Assembly (NCBI RefSeq): GCF_964199755.1
Contig: NC_133898.1
Coordinates: forward strand, 130,198,224 to 130,262,223
Length of the DNA: 64,000 bases
Origin: Larus michahellis
Lineage: Eukaryota > Chordata > Aves > Charadriiformes > Laridae
Direction of reading: 5' to 3'
The first letter of the stretch is position 1. Each line of letters opens with the position of its first letter. Below are positions 29,203 through 40,817 of this stretch, piece after piece. A program made the position numbers and the translations under genes. The notes beneath the pieces are model-generated. The model made no database searches and had not been told where the DNA came from. It saw only the letters and a program-made list of their open reading frames with translations.

Positions 29203-32200
29203 GTAAGTCCCTCTGCCCGCTGGCTTGTCCCCTGCCATGGGTAGCATCCCCCACCCCCCCAAAAAAAAAAGTAGGTGAGCACCCTCCTCCCCGCGCCGGG
29301 GTTGGGGTTTGGGGTCCGGGGGGGCTTTGGCTGCCGGGCGGTGCCAAATCTCCAGGGGAAAGTGCCACCTGCCGCCACTGTCCCTCCTCCTTGGGCACCC
29401 CCCCAGGGACGCCGTGGGACGAGATGGTCCCGAGGGAGGATGCAGACCCCAAATCGGCTGCTGGGAGTGATGGGGACAAGGCTGCGATGGCCCAAGGAGG
29501 GTCCCAAGACCCCCAGCATCCCCAGCTCTCCTGTTCCCATGGCTTACGGCATCGCTGTCCCCACCTACGCCAACCCCGGACCCCCCTGGACCCCTGAGGA
29601 GCCACCAAAATCCCCTTCTGAGCCCCATCAGGATGGGACCGGCTTTGCAGGCGGCCAGCGAGCCACGGTGTTTTGGGGGACCGGGCGCCCCACAGCCTCT
29701 CTCGATTTGCCTCCGACACTGGATGGAAAGAGCCAATAAATAGCATTTTTGGGTTGGTTTGGATTTTTTTTTCCAGCCCCTAATCCTTTCTTTTCCCCTC
29801 CGCTGAGCCGTGGCCGTGCCCTGGTCGGCAGCGTTTCGTTCCCTCCCGTTTCCCCTCCGCCCCCGGGGATTATCCATCACCTCCTCCCGCCCACCCGCTC
29901 CCCTATTTCTTAACGACGATAAATCGCGGCAGGTTGAGACGTCCGCCCGAAAGGAGCCGGCAGCTCAGGAAGCGCCCAGCACTGGGAAATGTCCCCCCCA
30001 AAACCAGCGACCAGAGACTTCCAGGGCTCCGTGGAGATGCTGGAGCCACCCCAGTGCCACCCCCTTGCTGGCAAAGTCTCCTGCGGTCGCACATTGCTGC
30101 CACCAAGTTTTGGGGTGCCATCTCCCTGGTTTTGCCCCAAAATGCTGTTTCGCAGTCTTGAAGGCACCAGCACCTGTGCAGGGACGTCCCCCCCCTTCCT
30201 TCCCAGTCCTGCTTCTGGAGCTGCATTTTGCTCTGTCTTCCCTGGCCTAGCAAGATGGAGAGGAGATGGGATGGTTGGTGGCTCTTGGGTCCTGTGCAAG
30301 GTTGCATCTCAAAGCAAGAGTGGTTTGAACCAGGAGCAGAGGAACCCAGGGCTTTTTGAGGCGGTTTCATCTGGAAGAAGCATCGTGGTGGGATTTGATA
30401 CAACCCTCCACACCACTTCCAAAGCAACGGCCAAGGAAGTCCCATCGGCGACGTGGCTGACCCATCCTTCAGAGGTAGGAACGGGAGATCCCCCTGAAGT
30501 TACAGCCTTGCTGCACCACCACGGCAGCTGCCAGGCCAGGCCGGGGACCAGCTGATGGAGCTGGTCTTCAAGATGTGGATGAAACATCTACCTCCTGGTC
30601 CCCAGAGACATCTAGGGATGGTGCAAACCCATGGTGGCACTGTTAATGCCAACGGAAGATCGGATGGAGCCTCCCACGGTAGTTTCAGCACTGGACATGG
30701 AGGAGCATTGGCTGGTGTTTGCTGAGGACGCCCAAAACACTGTGAGCAGAAGCCATCTCCGTGTGAATTACAACCAGAGCATGGTGGCTGAGGACACTGC
30801 AATGTTCATGGTACTGCTTTGTGGATGGGTGATAGGACCACTGGTGGTCTTCAGCCTGACGCCTGGGGTAATTCCTCTTGAAGCCTATTAGCTGGTGTTC
30901 ATCACAGCTGATACCTGCATGTGATCCATCACCTTTCATCTCCAACGCGGGCCACTGCCGGGACACTGTCCAGCTGTAGACCCTGCCAAAGCCTTGGAGA
31001 TGGCAGGACAGGATCTTGGCTCAGCACAGGATGCCCCCGGTGTCTCTGCAAGGAACCTCGCATGTGTCCTGGCCTACAAGAACCTCATCACCACCTCACT
31101 TTGGGACAACTATTTTTCTTTTGTCTTTTTGTCCGAAAAGCCTGGCTGCCCTCGGGGATGGAAAGAGCCAATTGCTGCAGAGCCACATGCTTGAGCTGCA
31201 GCCCTGAGACACCACGCTGGGACTCGTAGCACCTCCCACTTGGCAAAGTCAACGAGCCCGTGGTGAAGAGCGTCTTTGCAAGGGTTTTGGTCTTGCAGAT
31301 GGCCTGCAGCAATGAGCCACACCAACCTTCTTCAACATGGGGCCCCCCAGTTGGTGTTAAGCATTTAAAAGAGCCCACCATGAAGCTACCGCTGGGATGG
31401 AGACACTTCAACGCGAGGGACGACAACCCTTCTCTTCTGGGCCCTCCAGCCCTGGTTTCTTTGGGTATTTATTTAGTGTGGTTCTTCTACGATTTTCTGC
31501 TGAATGGTTTCCCCTGGGTGCTGGTTTTGGTGGTACCAGCCCACTTGGGGCTATCATCCCACGGCGGTGCCGGGTCTGTGTCCTGCCTTGGTGGACGAGG
31601 TCTCTTGGAAAGGGATGAGACACAAATGTGGTGGGATGCACCCATGAGTGCTGAGGAAACCTGATAGCACCTCTTGATGAGGCTGCTCTTGTTGGCCTTT
31701 GAAGGGATGTGGCTATCGGAGCAGGTTCCTGGGGGCTGGGAGGAGGCAGATGTCACACCTGTCTTTGAGGAAGGCATGAAGGAGGATCTGAGAAGCTATG
31801 GGCTGGTTGGCCTTACCGCAGTCCTTGGGGATGTGGTGGAGCACATCATCCTGCAAAGGATTTCCAAACGTACGAAGGACAAGAAGGTCACCAGGAGCAG
31901 CCAGCATGGATTTATGAAGGTGAAATCGTGCTTGACCAACCTGACAGCTTTCTGCAGCGAGACAACCAGCTTAGCATGACTTTCATCAGGCTTTGACATT
32001 GTATCCTGTGACATCCTCATAGACAAGCTGCTGAAGCACAGGGTAGATAAATGGACAGCGAGGTGGACTGAAACCTGGGGGACCTTGACATCTTCATTAA
32101 TGACCGGGATGATGTGGCAGACGCAGCCTCAGCAATTTGCAGATGACACAGAGTTGGGAGGTGTGGATGGTAGACCACAGGGTCGTGCTGCCATCCAGAG

Positions 32201-33270
32201 GAACCTCGCCAGGCTGGAGAAATGTTCTGGTAGGAACCTCATGAAGTTCAACAGGGAGAAGAGCAAAGTCCTGCCCCTGGGGAGAAACACCTCCAGGCAC
32301 CAGGACATGCCATGGGCACATGCCAGAGGTCCTCTCCCACCTCCACTGTCCCATGAATCGGTCATTTTTGGGGCTCTTTTCCAGCTGAAGGACCCAGCAG
32401 TTGGGAGCATGGGGTGGTGGGATGGGAGCATGAACGTCAATGGGGAAGTGTGGAGCATGTCCAGTGTGTCCAGCCTGTCTAGGGCTGGTTGGGAGAGGGA
32501 TGCTGAGCAGCTGCCATGGCTCCCCAGCATCTCCACCACCACCTCTGGAAGCCCAGGAACGGGTTTTGGGAGGGGACACCTCACCAAATGTGGCCAGGCA
32601 AGGGCTGATGAGCTGCCAGCACCTTTCCATGGGCATCTTCCAACGCATTGCATCGCTGGATGGGCTGGAAGTGGGGGGATGCCTGAGCACCTGGAATTTG
32701 GGGTACACCACCCAGTGCTGCCCGGTGTCCCGCAGTCCCGGGGTGACCGAAACCCATCTGAGGTCCATCCCCGTGTCTCCCGCGCAGGTCTGCATCCTGG
32801 AGTGCGAAGGTGAAGCTGTGCCACGGGCCACCTGGGAGCTGTGCGCCGCTGCCGCCGGCCGACCCGCCCCGCGTCCCCGCGACCTGCAGGACGCCGGCGA
32901 TCCCTGGCAGGAGGCGGTGGCGGCGGTGCCGGTGGTGCCGGTGAGCCCGCTGCAGGTGAGCGAGCTGCTGCGGCGCCGGGAAGCCGAAGACGAAGGCGTG
33001 GAACCGGCGCTGGGCGCCTTCCCGCAGCCACCCGAGGACATTTCCCGGCGACTCGGCGGTTTCCCACGGGGGACGCGCGGCTCGTGGCCAGTGCCGACGG
33101 CCAGGGGGGTGCAGAAGCGGTACGGGGGCTTCATCGGGGTCCGCAAGTCAGCGAGGAAGTGGAACAACCAGAAGAGGTTTAGCGAGTTCCTGAAGCAGTA
33201 CCTGGGCATGTCGCCCCGCTCCAGTGAGTACGACATTCCCGGCGGCATCAGCGAGCACAACGAGATCTAA
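29083..33270 (+). CDS. PNOC: PNOC, prepronociceptin, coding span (2 coding exons, 200 aa)
   Basis: Secreted neuropeptide precursor, cleaved at dibasic sites to release nociceptin/orphanin FQ, the ligand of the NOP (OPRL1) receptor. Layout: signal peptide about 1-19 (VLWDLLLLCLFARARG), then the six-cysteine domain of opioid precursors (C21, C25, C28, C42, C46, C59), a Pro/Arg-rich middle, an RR-LGGF site (127-132), KR 150-151, nociceptin YGGFIGVRKSARKWNNQ (152-168), KR 169-170 and FSEFLKQYL (171-179), the NocII-like peptide. The last 20 residues are unlike the mammalian tail. Human PNOC is 176 aa, so this one is longer, mostly in the middle and at the end. ZNF395 lies tail-to-tail downstream, as in human. 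Both exons join in phase 0. Confidence 0.96.
29203..32787 (+). other. PNOC: PNOC intron 2
   Basis: GTAAGT to GCGCAG, phase 0, about 3.6 kb, carrying the CR1 reverse-transcriptase fragment at 31634. Intron position equals that of other PNOC genes (between DSFD and VCILEC). Confidence 0.93.
31634..32300 (+). mobile_element. CR1 LINE internal (reverse transcriptase) fragment in PNOC intron 2
   Basis: A diverged stretch of CR1 ORF2. Translated pieces show GGWEEADVTPVFEEG, SSQHGFMKVKSCLTNLTAFC and a region around FADDTELGG, which are recognisable reverse-transcriptase segments. Frame shifts and stops interrupt it, so it is dead. The 3' end of the element is missing. It is in the same orientation as the host gene. 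Confidence 0.85.
32788..33270 (+). CDS. PNOC: PNOC coding exon 2 (rest of precursor with nociceptin)
   Basis: Acceptor CCGCGCAG ends at 32787. The exon opens VCILECEG, the same junction sequence as in mammals, and runs 160 codons to TAA at 33268-33270. Very GC-rich in its middle. Nociceptin is at 33121-33171 and the LGGF motif at 33052-33063. Confidence 0.96.
   Translation, partial: VCILECEGEAVPRATWELCAAAAGRPAPRPRDLQDAGDPWQEAVAAVPVVPVSPLQVSELLRRREAEDEGVEPALGAFPQPPEDISRRLGGFPRGTRGSWPVPTARGVQKRYGGFIGVRKSARKWNNQKRFSEFLKQYLGMSPRSSEYDIPGGISEHNEI
33121..33171 (+). other. PNOC: Mature nociceptin/orphanin FQ peptide (17 aa, Tyr1 form)
   Basis: YGGFIGVRKSARKWNNQ flanked by KR on both sides. The mammalian peptide is FGGFTGARKSARKLANQ; differences here are at positions 1, 5, 7, 14 and 15. 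The address segment RKSARK is intact. Confidence 0.95.
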
Positions 33271-33519
33271 CGGAGACCCGCGCCGCCCGGCGAGGTCCGC
33301 CATGGCCAAAAAAGTCAACCCTCTACCCCTCCACACCACATGTCCATAGGTGCAAATTAGAAAAGGGGGCGATCAAAAAAATTAATAGAAAAATTCGGAA
33401 ATGGCTTGGAAAATGCCGAATTGGAGACCAGGGAGGGATGCTGGAGAGCGGCCGGCGGCGTCTCGGCATCCAGAGGCTGCCCAGGGAAAAGGCCCTTTGC
33501 CATCAGCCCTCGAGGGGTG

Positions 33520-33800
33520 GTGGGCAAAAAAAAAAAAAGGTTTTGTCCTCGACGCCAAGTAGGTCTGAGGGACGGTTCAGTCCTACAAAAAGCAGGGGGA
33601 AAAAAACTCCCAAATTTAAAAAATTTAAAAACGTAAAAAAAAAAAAAATTAAAATTTAAAATTAAATTTTAAAAATTTTAAAATGTCAATTAATAAAAAT
33701 AAAATAAATAAATTTAAAAATCAAAATGAATTTGAAAATTTAAGAAAAAGGGGAAAATAAATGAAAATAAATGAAAATACATGAAAATAAATGATGAAAC
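33520..33800. repeat. A/T-rich low-complexity tract after PNOC
   Basis: Runs of A and irregular AATTTTAAAA and AAATGAAAATA units. Contains the candidate PNOC polyadenylation signals. Confidence 0.85.
33692..33697 (+). terminator. PNOC: Candidate PNOC polyadenylation signal
   Basis: First AATAAA after the stop codon, about 420 nt downstream, in an A/T-rich stretch that holds several further copies up to 33790. Because the stretch is low-complexity the match could be chance. An ATTAAA near 35595 is an alternative. Confidence 0.35.
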
Positions 33801-34019
33801 TCAAACAGAACCTTTTCCTTTTCGAAACTAAATAATTCCTCCCCAAACGCTCCAGCCCCACATTGCCAAACTGAGCGGCAGTTTAACCCACTGTGTGTGT
33901 CCCCCCCCGGCACCGGCTCCACGCCGGGATGCTTGGAGCCCCCGACCCCTCCACCCTGCAGCTGCCGAGACCACCCACCCCCAACCCTCCCCCCCCCCGC
34001 CCCAAATTTACAATTTGGG

Positions 34020-34300
34020 AGAATTTCAAAATTTTTTCCCCACCCTTTTTCTTTTTTTTTCTCTCCATTCTTTTTTCCTTGTTTTTTCTTTCCCCGGGGT
34101 GGCATCTCCCAAAATTAGGGGATCCACGCCCCCAGCCCCGGGAGAGAGCCCCCCACCCTCCCTCCGCTCTCGGCTCAGCTGCTTTTTTTTTTTTCCTCCT
34201 TTATTTTTTTCTTTTTTTTTTTTCTTATTTTCTTCTTTTTTTTTTTTTTTTCCTTTCTTTTCTCTATTTTTTTTTTTTTATTTTATTTTTTTTTTATAGC
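34020..34300. repeat. Pyrimidine tract rich in T runs
   Basis: About 280 bp dominated by T with short C interruptions on the plus strand; no coding content. Confidence 0.85.
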
Positions 34301-34854
34301 GTTCCGGCACCGCATCCCAGCACCTTCCGCCAGGCACAGGCAAAATTAGCCCTGCTCCTGCCCGCCCCAGCAGCCTCATCCTCTCTCTGACGGACCCCAA
34401 AGCGCTTCAGACTCGCACGCGTTCCGAAATCACTTTGCTCTTCACCCACTAAAGCCCGATTTTAACCAGGACCCGACGAATTTCGGCCTCCGCCGGCGAC
34501 GGGAGCGAGATGCCGGGGGAGGGAAGTGGCGGCGGGGGGCGGGGGGGGGGTACCCGGGGCAAGGACCGCGGGGGAGCGGGCGGAAATTTAAACGAAATAC
34601 GGAAAAAAAGAGGGATTTTTGCCAACAAAAAAAAAAAAATTGGATTTTTTTAAAAATTTTTTTTGGGGGGTGAAAAAGCCACCTTGGAGCCGGCGGAAAA
34701 TCAGCCCCAACGCCACACTCCCAGTGCAGCGCTCGGCATCCGCCGGATGCTTCCCACGGGATTGATTTCCAGCTTTTTGGATGGGGGGTGCCGAGGGGTC
34801 ACGTCCCAACGCGGCTTCGTCCCACCCCGGCGCCCAGAAACTACCTGGAAATCT

Positions 34855-35195
34855 TAAATTTTAATTTTTTTCCCGCTTTTTAAATTTTTCCCCCTTCTTA
34901 AAAGATTTTTTTGCCTTTTAGAAATATTTTCTGCCTTTTAAAAATATGTTTTCCCTTTTCAAAATATTTTCCCCTTTTTAGTTTTTTTCCCTTCTTAAAA
35001 TTTTTTTCTTTTTAAATTTTTTTCCCTTTTAAATTTTTTTCCCTTTTAAAATATTTTCCCCTTTTCAAAATATTTTTATTCCTTTTTTAAAATACTTCTT
35101 GCTCCTTTTTAAAATATTTTTTTCCCTTTTGAAACTTTTTTTTCAGTTTCCAAAATGTATTTTTTCCTTTTTCTTTTTTTTTTTTTTTAAAGTGT
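34855..35195. repeat. Tandem-like TTTTAAAATATTTTCCCC repeat
   Basis: A 15-25 bp degenerate unit alternating T runs, AAAATATTTT and CCC/CCCC, about 15 copies. An ordered minisatellite rather than a simple homopolymer. Confidence 0.75.
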
Positions 35196-37039
35196 TTTCC
35201 TCGAAGTTTTGTAAAACCTCCGGGGTTGACTTCTTTGGTCAGCAATTACGAACCGCGCGCGGGTTTTCATTGCGTGTGTCGTCCCCCCCCCACCCCGTCC
35301 CCCTACCCTGGCATGTGTCGCATCCCGGTCCCCACGCCGGGACGCGGTTGGATTTGGAGGATCATCGGAGCCGGTTGATTCTCCTGCCTAATTTGCTCTC
35401 CCTCCCAAAAAAACCCTCCCCGCGTATCCCGGGAAGCGACTTCGCCCGGGTCTGCCCTTCGCTGTTTGTAAAAAAAAAAAAAAAATAAAAATAATATAAT
35501 ACCCCCCCAAGGAAAAAAAAAATATTGGGAAAAAAAAAAAAAAAAGAAAATTCCAAGATCTTGTTCTTTCTAATTGTTTCATACAAAGATTTCTCCATTA
35601 AACTTGTACATAGCAAAAGGATTAATAAATTAGTTTACTGTTTCTACGATATTATTGCGACTGGCGACCGTCACTTGGGTCAAGGCTTGCAGAGCAGGGC
35701 CCTGCCCCCCCCCGGGCACCCCCCCGCCACCGCATCGCCCCGCTCAGCTGGAGAATAGTTTGGTTTTGGGGGGAAAAAGGGAGATTTTAGTACATTTGTG
35801 CTATTTCCAGAGCGGGGGCTTTTGGGATGATAGAAATCCATCTTTTTTGCGGGGTGGGGGTCCTGTGGTACATGTGCCAAAACCAGGATGGATTGGGGGG
35901 GGGGGTTATTTGGGAGGGGGGGAAGGGATTTTAGGGGAATTTCTGCCCCGCTCCATCGCGCCCAGAGCCCGTTTCCCTAGGGATAACAGAGGCTCTGGCA
36001 TCCACAGCCCCCTGGCATTCCCGACCCCGCTGGAAATCTGGGGGTTCACCCCTCTCAGGAGCCCCCCCGGCTTTGGGGAGCGGAGCAGCATCGCCCCCCC
36101 CCAAGCGTTAATTTCGGCGTTGTCACGGAAACGGTGCCGGCAGGAAGCCGGGAGGGGTAGGGTCCAGTGTCCCCTGTTGGGTCCCAGTTGGCAAACTGGG
36201 TTAACGCTGGGCTCCAGCCCCGGGAAGAAAGCTGGAATCTGCTTTTTTGGCCAGCGGTTGGCAATTAAAAAAAAAATAATTAAGTGGGGGAAGACTTTGG
36301 CTCATGGTGAGTTGGGGGGGGGGGGAAGGTACCCAAGCTCCCCCGCGGGAGGGGTTGGGCTCAAGGTGCGGGGCCAGCCATGGCCCTGTAGAAATTGTAG
36401 GAATTGCATGGATTTGGGGAAACTTTTAATAGTGTTTTTTTGAGTTGTTCTGTTGTTTTTTTAAATTTTGCAATTTTTAATATCCTTCCTGATAGAGGGG
36501 AGGCATTGCCCCCCCCCTCGCGTCCCCCTTCAGCCCCCTCCCCTCTCTGGTCCCTTTGCCAGCTCCTCTTTCACCTCAACATGCATCAAAAAAACCCCAA
36601 AAAAACCATTATCCAGGCTTTTTTTGCATCAAAATGCAACTTCTCAGCCCCACGTTGGACCCACAGCGAGGGAGGGCTCCGGACACAAGACTTTGCAGAG
36701 CCCCCCCACGGCAGGAACACGGGGGTCAAGCACATCTTAACACTGTCCCCCTGCACGTTCCAGGCTAAAAGCTTCATTAATTTTTTTTCTGGGGGGAAAA
36801 AACAGCAAAAAAAAGGGAAGGCAGCAGCTGCTGCGCTCCAGCAGGAGCAGCACCACCAGCGCCGGGCAGACACTGCTATCTAGTGGTGCCAGGAACGGTT
36901 GTGCCAAGGGGCTCCCCGAGCACCGCACAAAGCGTCCCCACCTCCGGGCCGGGGGACAGCGGGGGGGTCCCCAGGGGACAGCGAGGCATCCCCGCAACAC
37001 GGGCTACAAGGACAAGGCAGAGCCAGGCAGCTACCAGGC
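35196..37039. other. Unique sequence between the PNOC and ZNF395 3' regions
   Basis: Includes a complex A/T-rich stretch (35560-35670) set between homopolymer runs, and several long G runs near 35896 and 36315. No coding exon recognised. Confidence 0.45.
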
Positions 37040-37049
37040 AACTTTTCTT

Positions 37050-38219
37050 TTTATTTCTTATAAAATATATTTCATATTGCTGCTGTAAAAATTACATTTC
37101 ACATTTTTATTTTATTTTTACCTTTTTTTTTTAAACCTTTTTTTTTTGTTTGTTTGGTTTTTTTTGTTTTTTTTAAACAATAAAAATAATACTTGGAAGA
37201 CAGCTGAGAAAAGCTCCAAGACGACAGAAAATTCACTTGATGCGGCATCGTCCCCGCTCGGCCGGGTGACAAGCCTCCCCAAGCCTTTCCCCATCTCCCA
37301 CTGGTGACAATGGGGCAGTTGTGACAGCGTGGGGTCTCGCTGGAGAGGGGCAGGGGGAGCAGCCTCCAATTAATTAGTGCCCAATTAAGAGGTTCCTATG
37401 TACATACATATACATGCTCCGGGAGCCAGGGGGATGGCCGAGGGAAAACTCTCCGGGCTGGATTTACAGGTGGGGGTCACCCGCGGTTGGGGCCGAAGAC
37501 GAGTTTCCTTAAGACCAGCGAGACTCGAGTGTCGGGAGAAAAAGTCCAATGGGCGGGAGGTGGCTGGAAGCAAGTTGAAAAATAATAGAAAAGGGGAAAA
37601 AAAAAAAATAGGGGAAATATATATACTTTCAGTGCCAGCCAACCCAATAGACACAGTGGAAGCCTGCTGTCATTTCTGCAAAAATACGAGAAAATTTTTC
37701 TTTTTTAAAAGTGTAAAAATTTCAAAATACTTCCAAACCAGAAGGGGGGGGGGCAAATAAACCAAAAAAACCCACCAAAACCAACCAAAAAAAAAAACCC
37801 AACCCACCCTGCACCATTTTCTCCATTGAAAATAAAAAACCAACAGAAAAGAGCCACGAAGACAAGGACAACTTTGTCCAGTTTTTGTACCGCAAAAGCC
37901 CTTGGAGCAGCAGCCGTACGCACGTCCCACCCCTCCCACCCCCATAAAACACTGATAAGAGTTTCTCCGGGCAGTAAGTGCTATGTGCTGCGGGAGGAGG
38001 CGGCACTGCGAGGGCTGAGGGGGCTGCAGGGGCTGCATCCCCACTATTTGCTTGGAGGGGTCCCACCGGCTCCCCCATCTCACCCGAGGATGTTGCACGC
38101 TGTGCACACCTGCTTGTTCCAAAATCATTAACACCTCCTCCTTCCCTTCCATATATTTTTTTTTTTTTTAAAAAGAAATCATCTTTAACAGAAAAGCAGG
38201 AAGTCATTTTTGCTTTATT
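37050..38219 (-). terminator. ZNF395: Candidate ZNF395 polyadenylation signals
   Basis: Minus-strand AATAAA hexamers lie at 38214-38219, 37111-37116 and 37050-37055. The first would give a 3'UTR of about 2.5 kb, the others about 3.6 kb. All sit in or near T-rich tracts, so a choice is not possible from sequence. Confidence 0.35.
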
Positions 38220-40705
38220 TTTCGGGCACCCAAGCTCCCACCAGTGAAAACCCTGATCTGCACTGGGAAGGACCGGGGGTGCCACATGCTGCACCCCGGT
38301 TTTGGGGGATGAACCCCAATGCCGACCCCGAATGGCTTGTTTTGACATTTCCTGAGTGATTTTGCTGGGAGCCGAGTGGTGTCCGGCCAGCACCGGCGTG
38401 GATCCGGCTCTGCCCAATGGCCTTTGGGGCAGAAAGGGCATAAAAAGAGAGCAATAAAAGTCTCCAGTCCTGCCTGGGTCTCTCTGAGTCGTGGGGGCAA
38501 AGGCACAAGGTCTGAGGAAAGCACAAACTTTTTTTTTTTTTTTTCCTTCCGTGCTCTGGGCGCTGCTTCAAGCCCTGTTTTTAAAAAATACTTGAAAAAT
38601 GAAAATGCAAGCGAGGCATTGTGTGGGACTTCCCAAAGTGTCGCTCGCTTCCAGAGAGCCACCAGCATCTCTGGCATCGCCGAAAACCACCAGCACCCTG
38701 GCATCACAGGGCCCTTCCCCAAAATGATAAACACACTGAGCTACGCGAGGTGACGCAGGTCGGAGAACGCCGGCGGTCAGACAGCAGCACATGCGTGGGG
38801 GCTTTTTTTATATTTTAAAAAAAAAAAACAAACAAACAAAGATTAACTATTTTTGAGTAGTGCAACAACCCCACCACGCAATTAATTGTTACCAAGACTG
38901 AGGATGCAGAGCACCAACCTGCAACGCGCTTTGGAAAGTCGTTCTCACAATAAAACGCTTAACCTGGGATCCTGCAAAGAGTCCCCGATGCTGGTGGGAG
39001 AGGAAAAGGCTTTTCCCGACATTTTAATCTGAAACCTACGCTCCAGGAGGGATGGGAGCCTGAGCAAGCAGGTCTCAAGGAGCAAAACCTCTTCTCTTTC
39101 CAGGGATTTAAGCCAGACCCACCCAGGGATGGAACCCCACGGGGTCACAGTTTTGCTCCTGCTTTCCAGCGGCCAAATTTTGCATCCACCAGTTGGATAC
39201 CGGAGAGAAGATCAGGTTGCGGGACAATATAATGTTTATACGTACAAAGTTACAACCAACCAACCAAAAAAAAAAAAACCCAAACACGTCGACAAGCACC
39301 AGGAACACGTACTTATGTTCAACCCGCTTCGCCTGCCTACCTGATCCCTTCAACAACTAGACTTCAAGAGCAGGGAGAAATATCTGATCCTCTTGATTTG
39401 TTTTTTAAGGAAAATTAAGCCTTGGTGCAGGGTCCTTAAAAACACCCTGGGCTCCAGCCACATGCAGGGATTGCTCTCGGCTCGACAGCTGTGGGTTATG
39501 GCCTATGATTATCAAAAAAGCAGCAAAAAACCCAACCAAACAAAAAATCCAAATGGCTGCCTGCTCCAGCAAGGGGAGAGGGCCGATGGGGCAACCCGGC
39601 TCCCCAGCCGCATGCATCCCACCCTGACACTGCCAGCAATGCTGGTGTAGGTGGGACAGCCGCGACAGGGACAGGAAAGCAGCAGCAGTTCTGGGTTGGG
39701 TAAATAACGTATATTTTCAAGGATGAAGTCAGAAAACTGACTCCCAGCAGCCTCGATGGGATTCGGAAGCAAATATTGAAGTTGTTTTGCTGAATTGGGG
39801 CCATATGGTGATGCTAAGGGAAAGCCCTTCCCAGTCCTCCCAGCTTCCTTTACTGGTGGAATCATTAAATAAAAATAAAAACCAAATTGCTCAGTCTAGT
39901 TTTTGAAGACACAGCAAGGGCCACAACGTAGATTTTTCACAGAGCTAAGCAGACTTACGAAGCCTAAAATGAGAAGGAACACCAGGTTCTGCCTTAAAAG
40001 TTCTCATAGTTTTCCTGATTAAAACGTTTTGGGTGGGTTTTTTTCCCTGCAAATACCTCCAAAAAACGACGCGCTGGAACCGACCAGAGGCACATACAGG
40101 CTCAAGCTACCGGTGTGACGCGACACAAGCAAAGACCACATCCACGCAGGGAGAGAAACCTATGACTCCTGCCCCAAGAACCGCTCCTGCCTTGCCTACA
40201 GCAACCCAACAGCATTTCTTTTTTAAAGCTATAATTGTCGCCTATCCCCTCCCTTAAAGGATACAAGGGATTTGCACTTTCTAGGTAGTCAAAGGACAGA
40301 GGAAGCTGCCTCAGCGCCTCACCCCAGCCACGCTGTGACAGGTCGGGAGGTTTTAGGACTGATCTGGGAAATGCAGAAGCTCTTTGGTCCCCAGATCGCC
40401 TACAATCTCCCCTGAACCCCAAGAAACCGGCTTCCTTCCCTCCCAGCCCCAGCTTTTACTATACAAAGGGAGATATTCTTCAGGTTTCTTTAAAAAAAAA
40501 AAAAAATTGGAAAAAGTTTTTCTTTTAAAAAAAAGAGCAAACCCAGCAGATGTACAATATACAGAAGGAGGAATTTACACGCAGCTCTGGAGGTGTCTTC
40601 TGGGGTCACAGGAGGTACCTCCAAGGTCCCTGGTTGCAGCAGTGAGGGACTCCGGTGCTCCCTGGGCAGGAGCAGGGGAGGGACGCGGCACCGCAGGTGC
40701 TGCGC

Positions 40706-40817
40706 TCAGTCCAGGAAGCGCTGGCAGGCTTTTTTCCACCGGCAGGCCGTGCACCACTGGTCCCGGTGCTCAATGCCGTACACCTTACGGCACTTTTTGG
40801 CTTCACCACGGACTTTC
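40706..40817 (-). CDS. ZNF395: ZNF395 coding exon 9 (C-clamp and stop)
   Basis: Encodes [36 protein letters not shown] and the stop TGA at 40706-40708. The C-x12-C-x2-C-x5-C pattern is the C-clamp used for GC-rich DNA contact. Confidence 0.97.

Noticed and set aside
28672-29880. 402-codon minus-strand open frame
   Set aside because: Antisense over the PNOC signal-peptide exon, Gly/Pro/Arg-rich; the plus-strand PNOC exon explains the sequence.
32097-33260. 387-codon minus-strand open frame
   Set aside because: Antisense over the CR1 fragment and PNOC coding exon 2; compositional.
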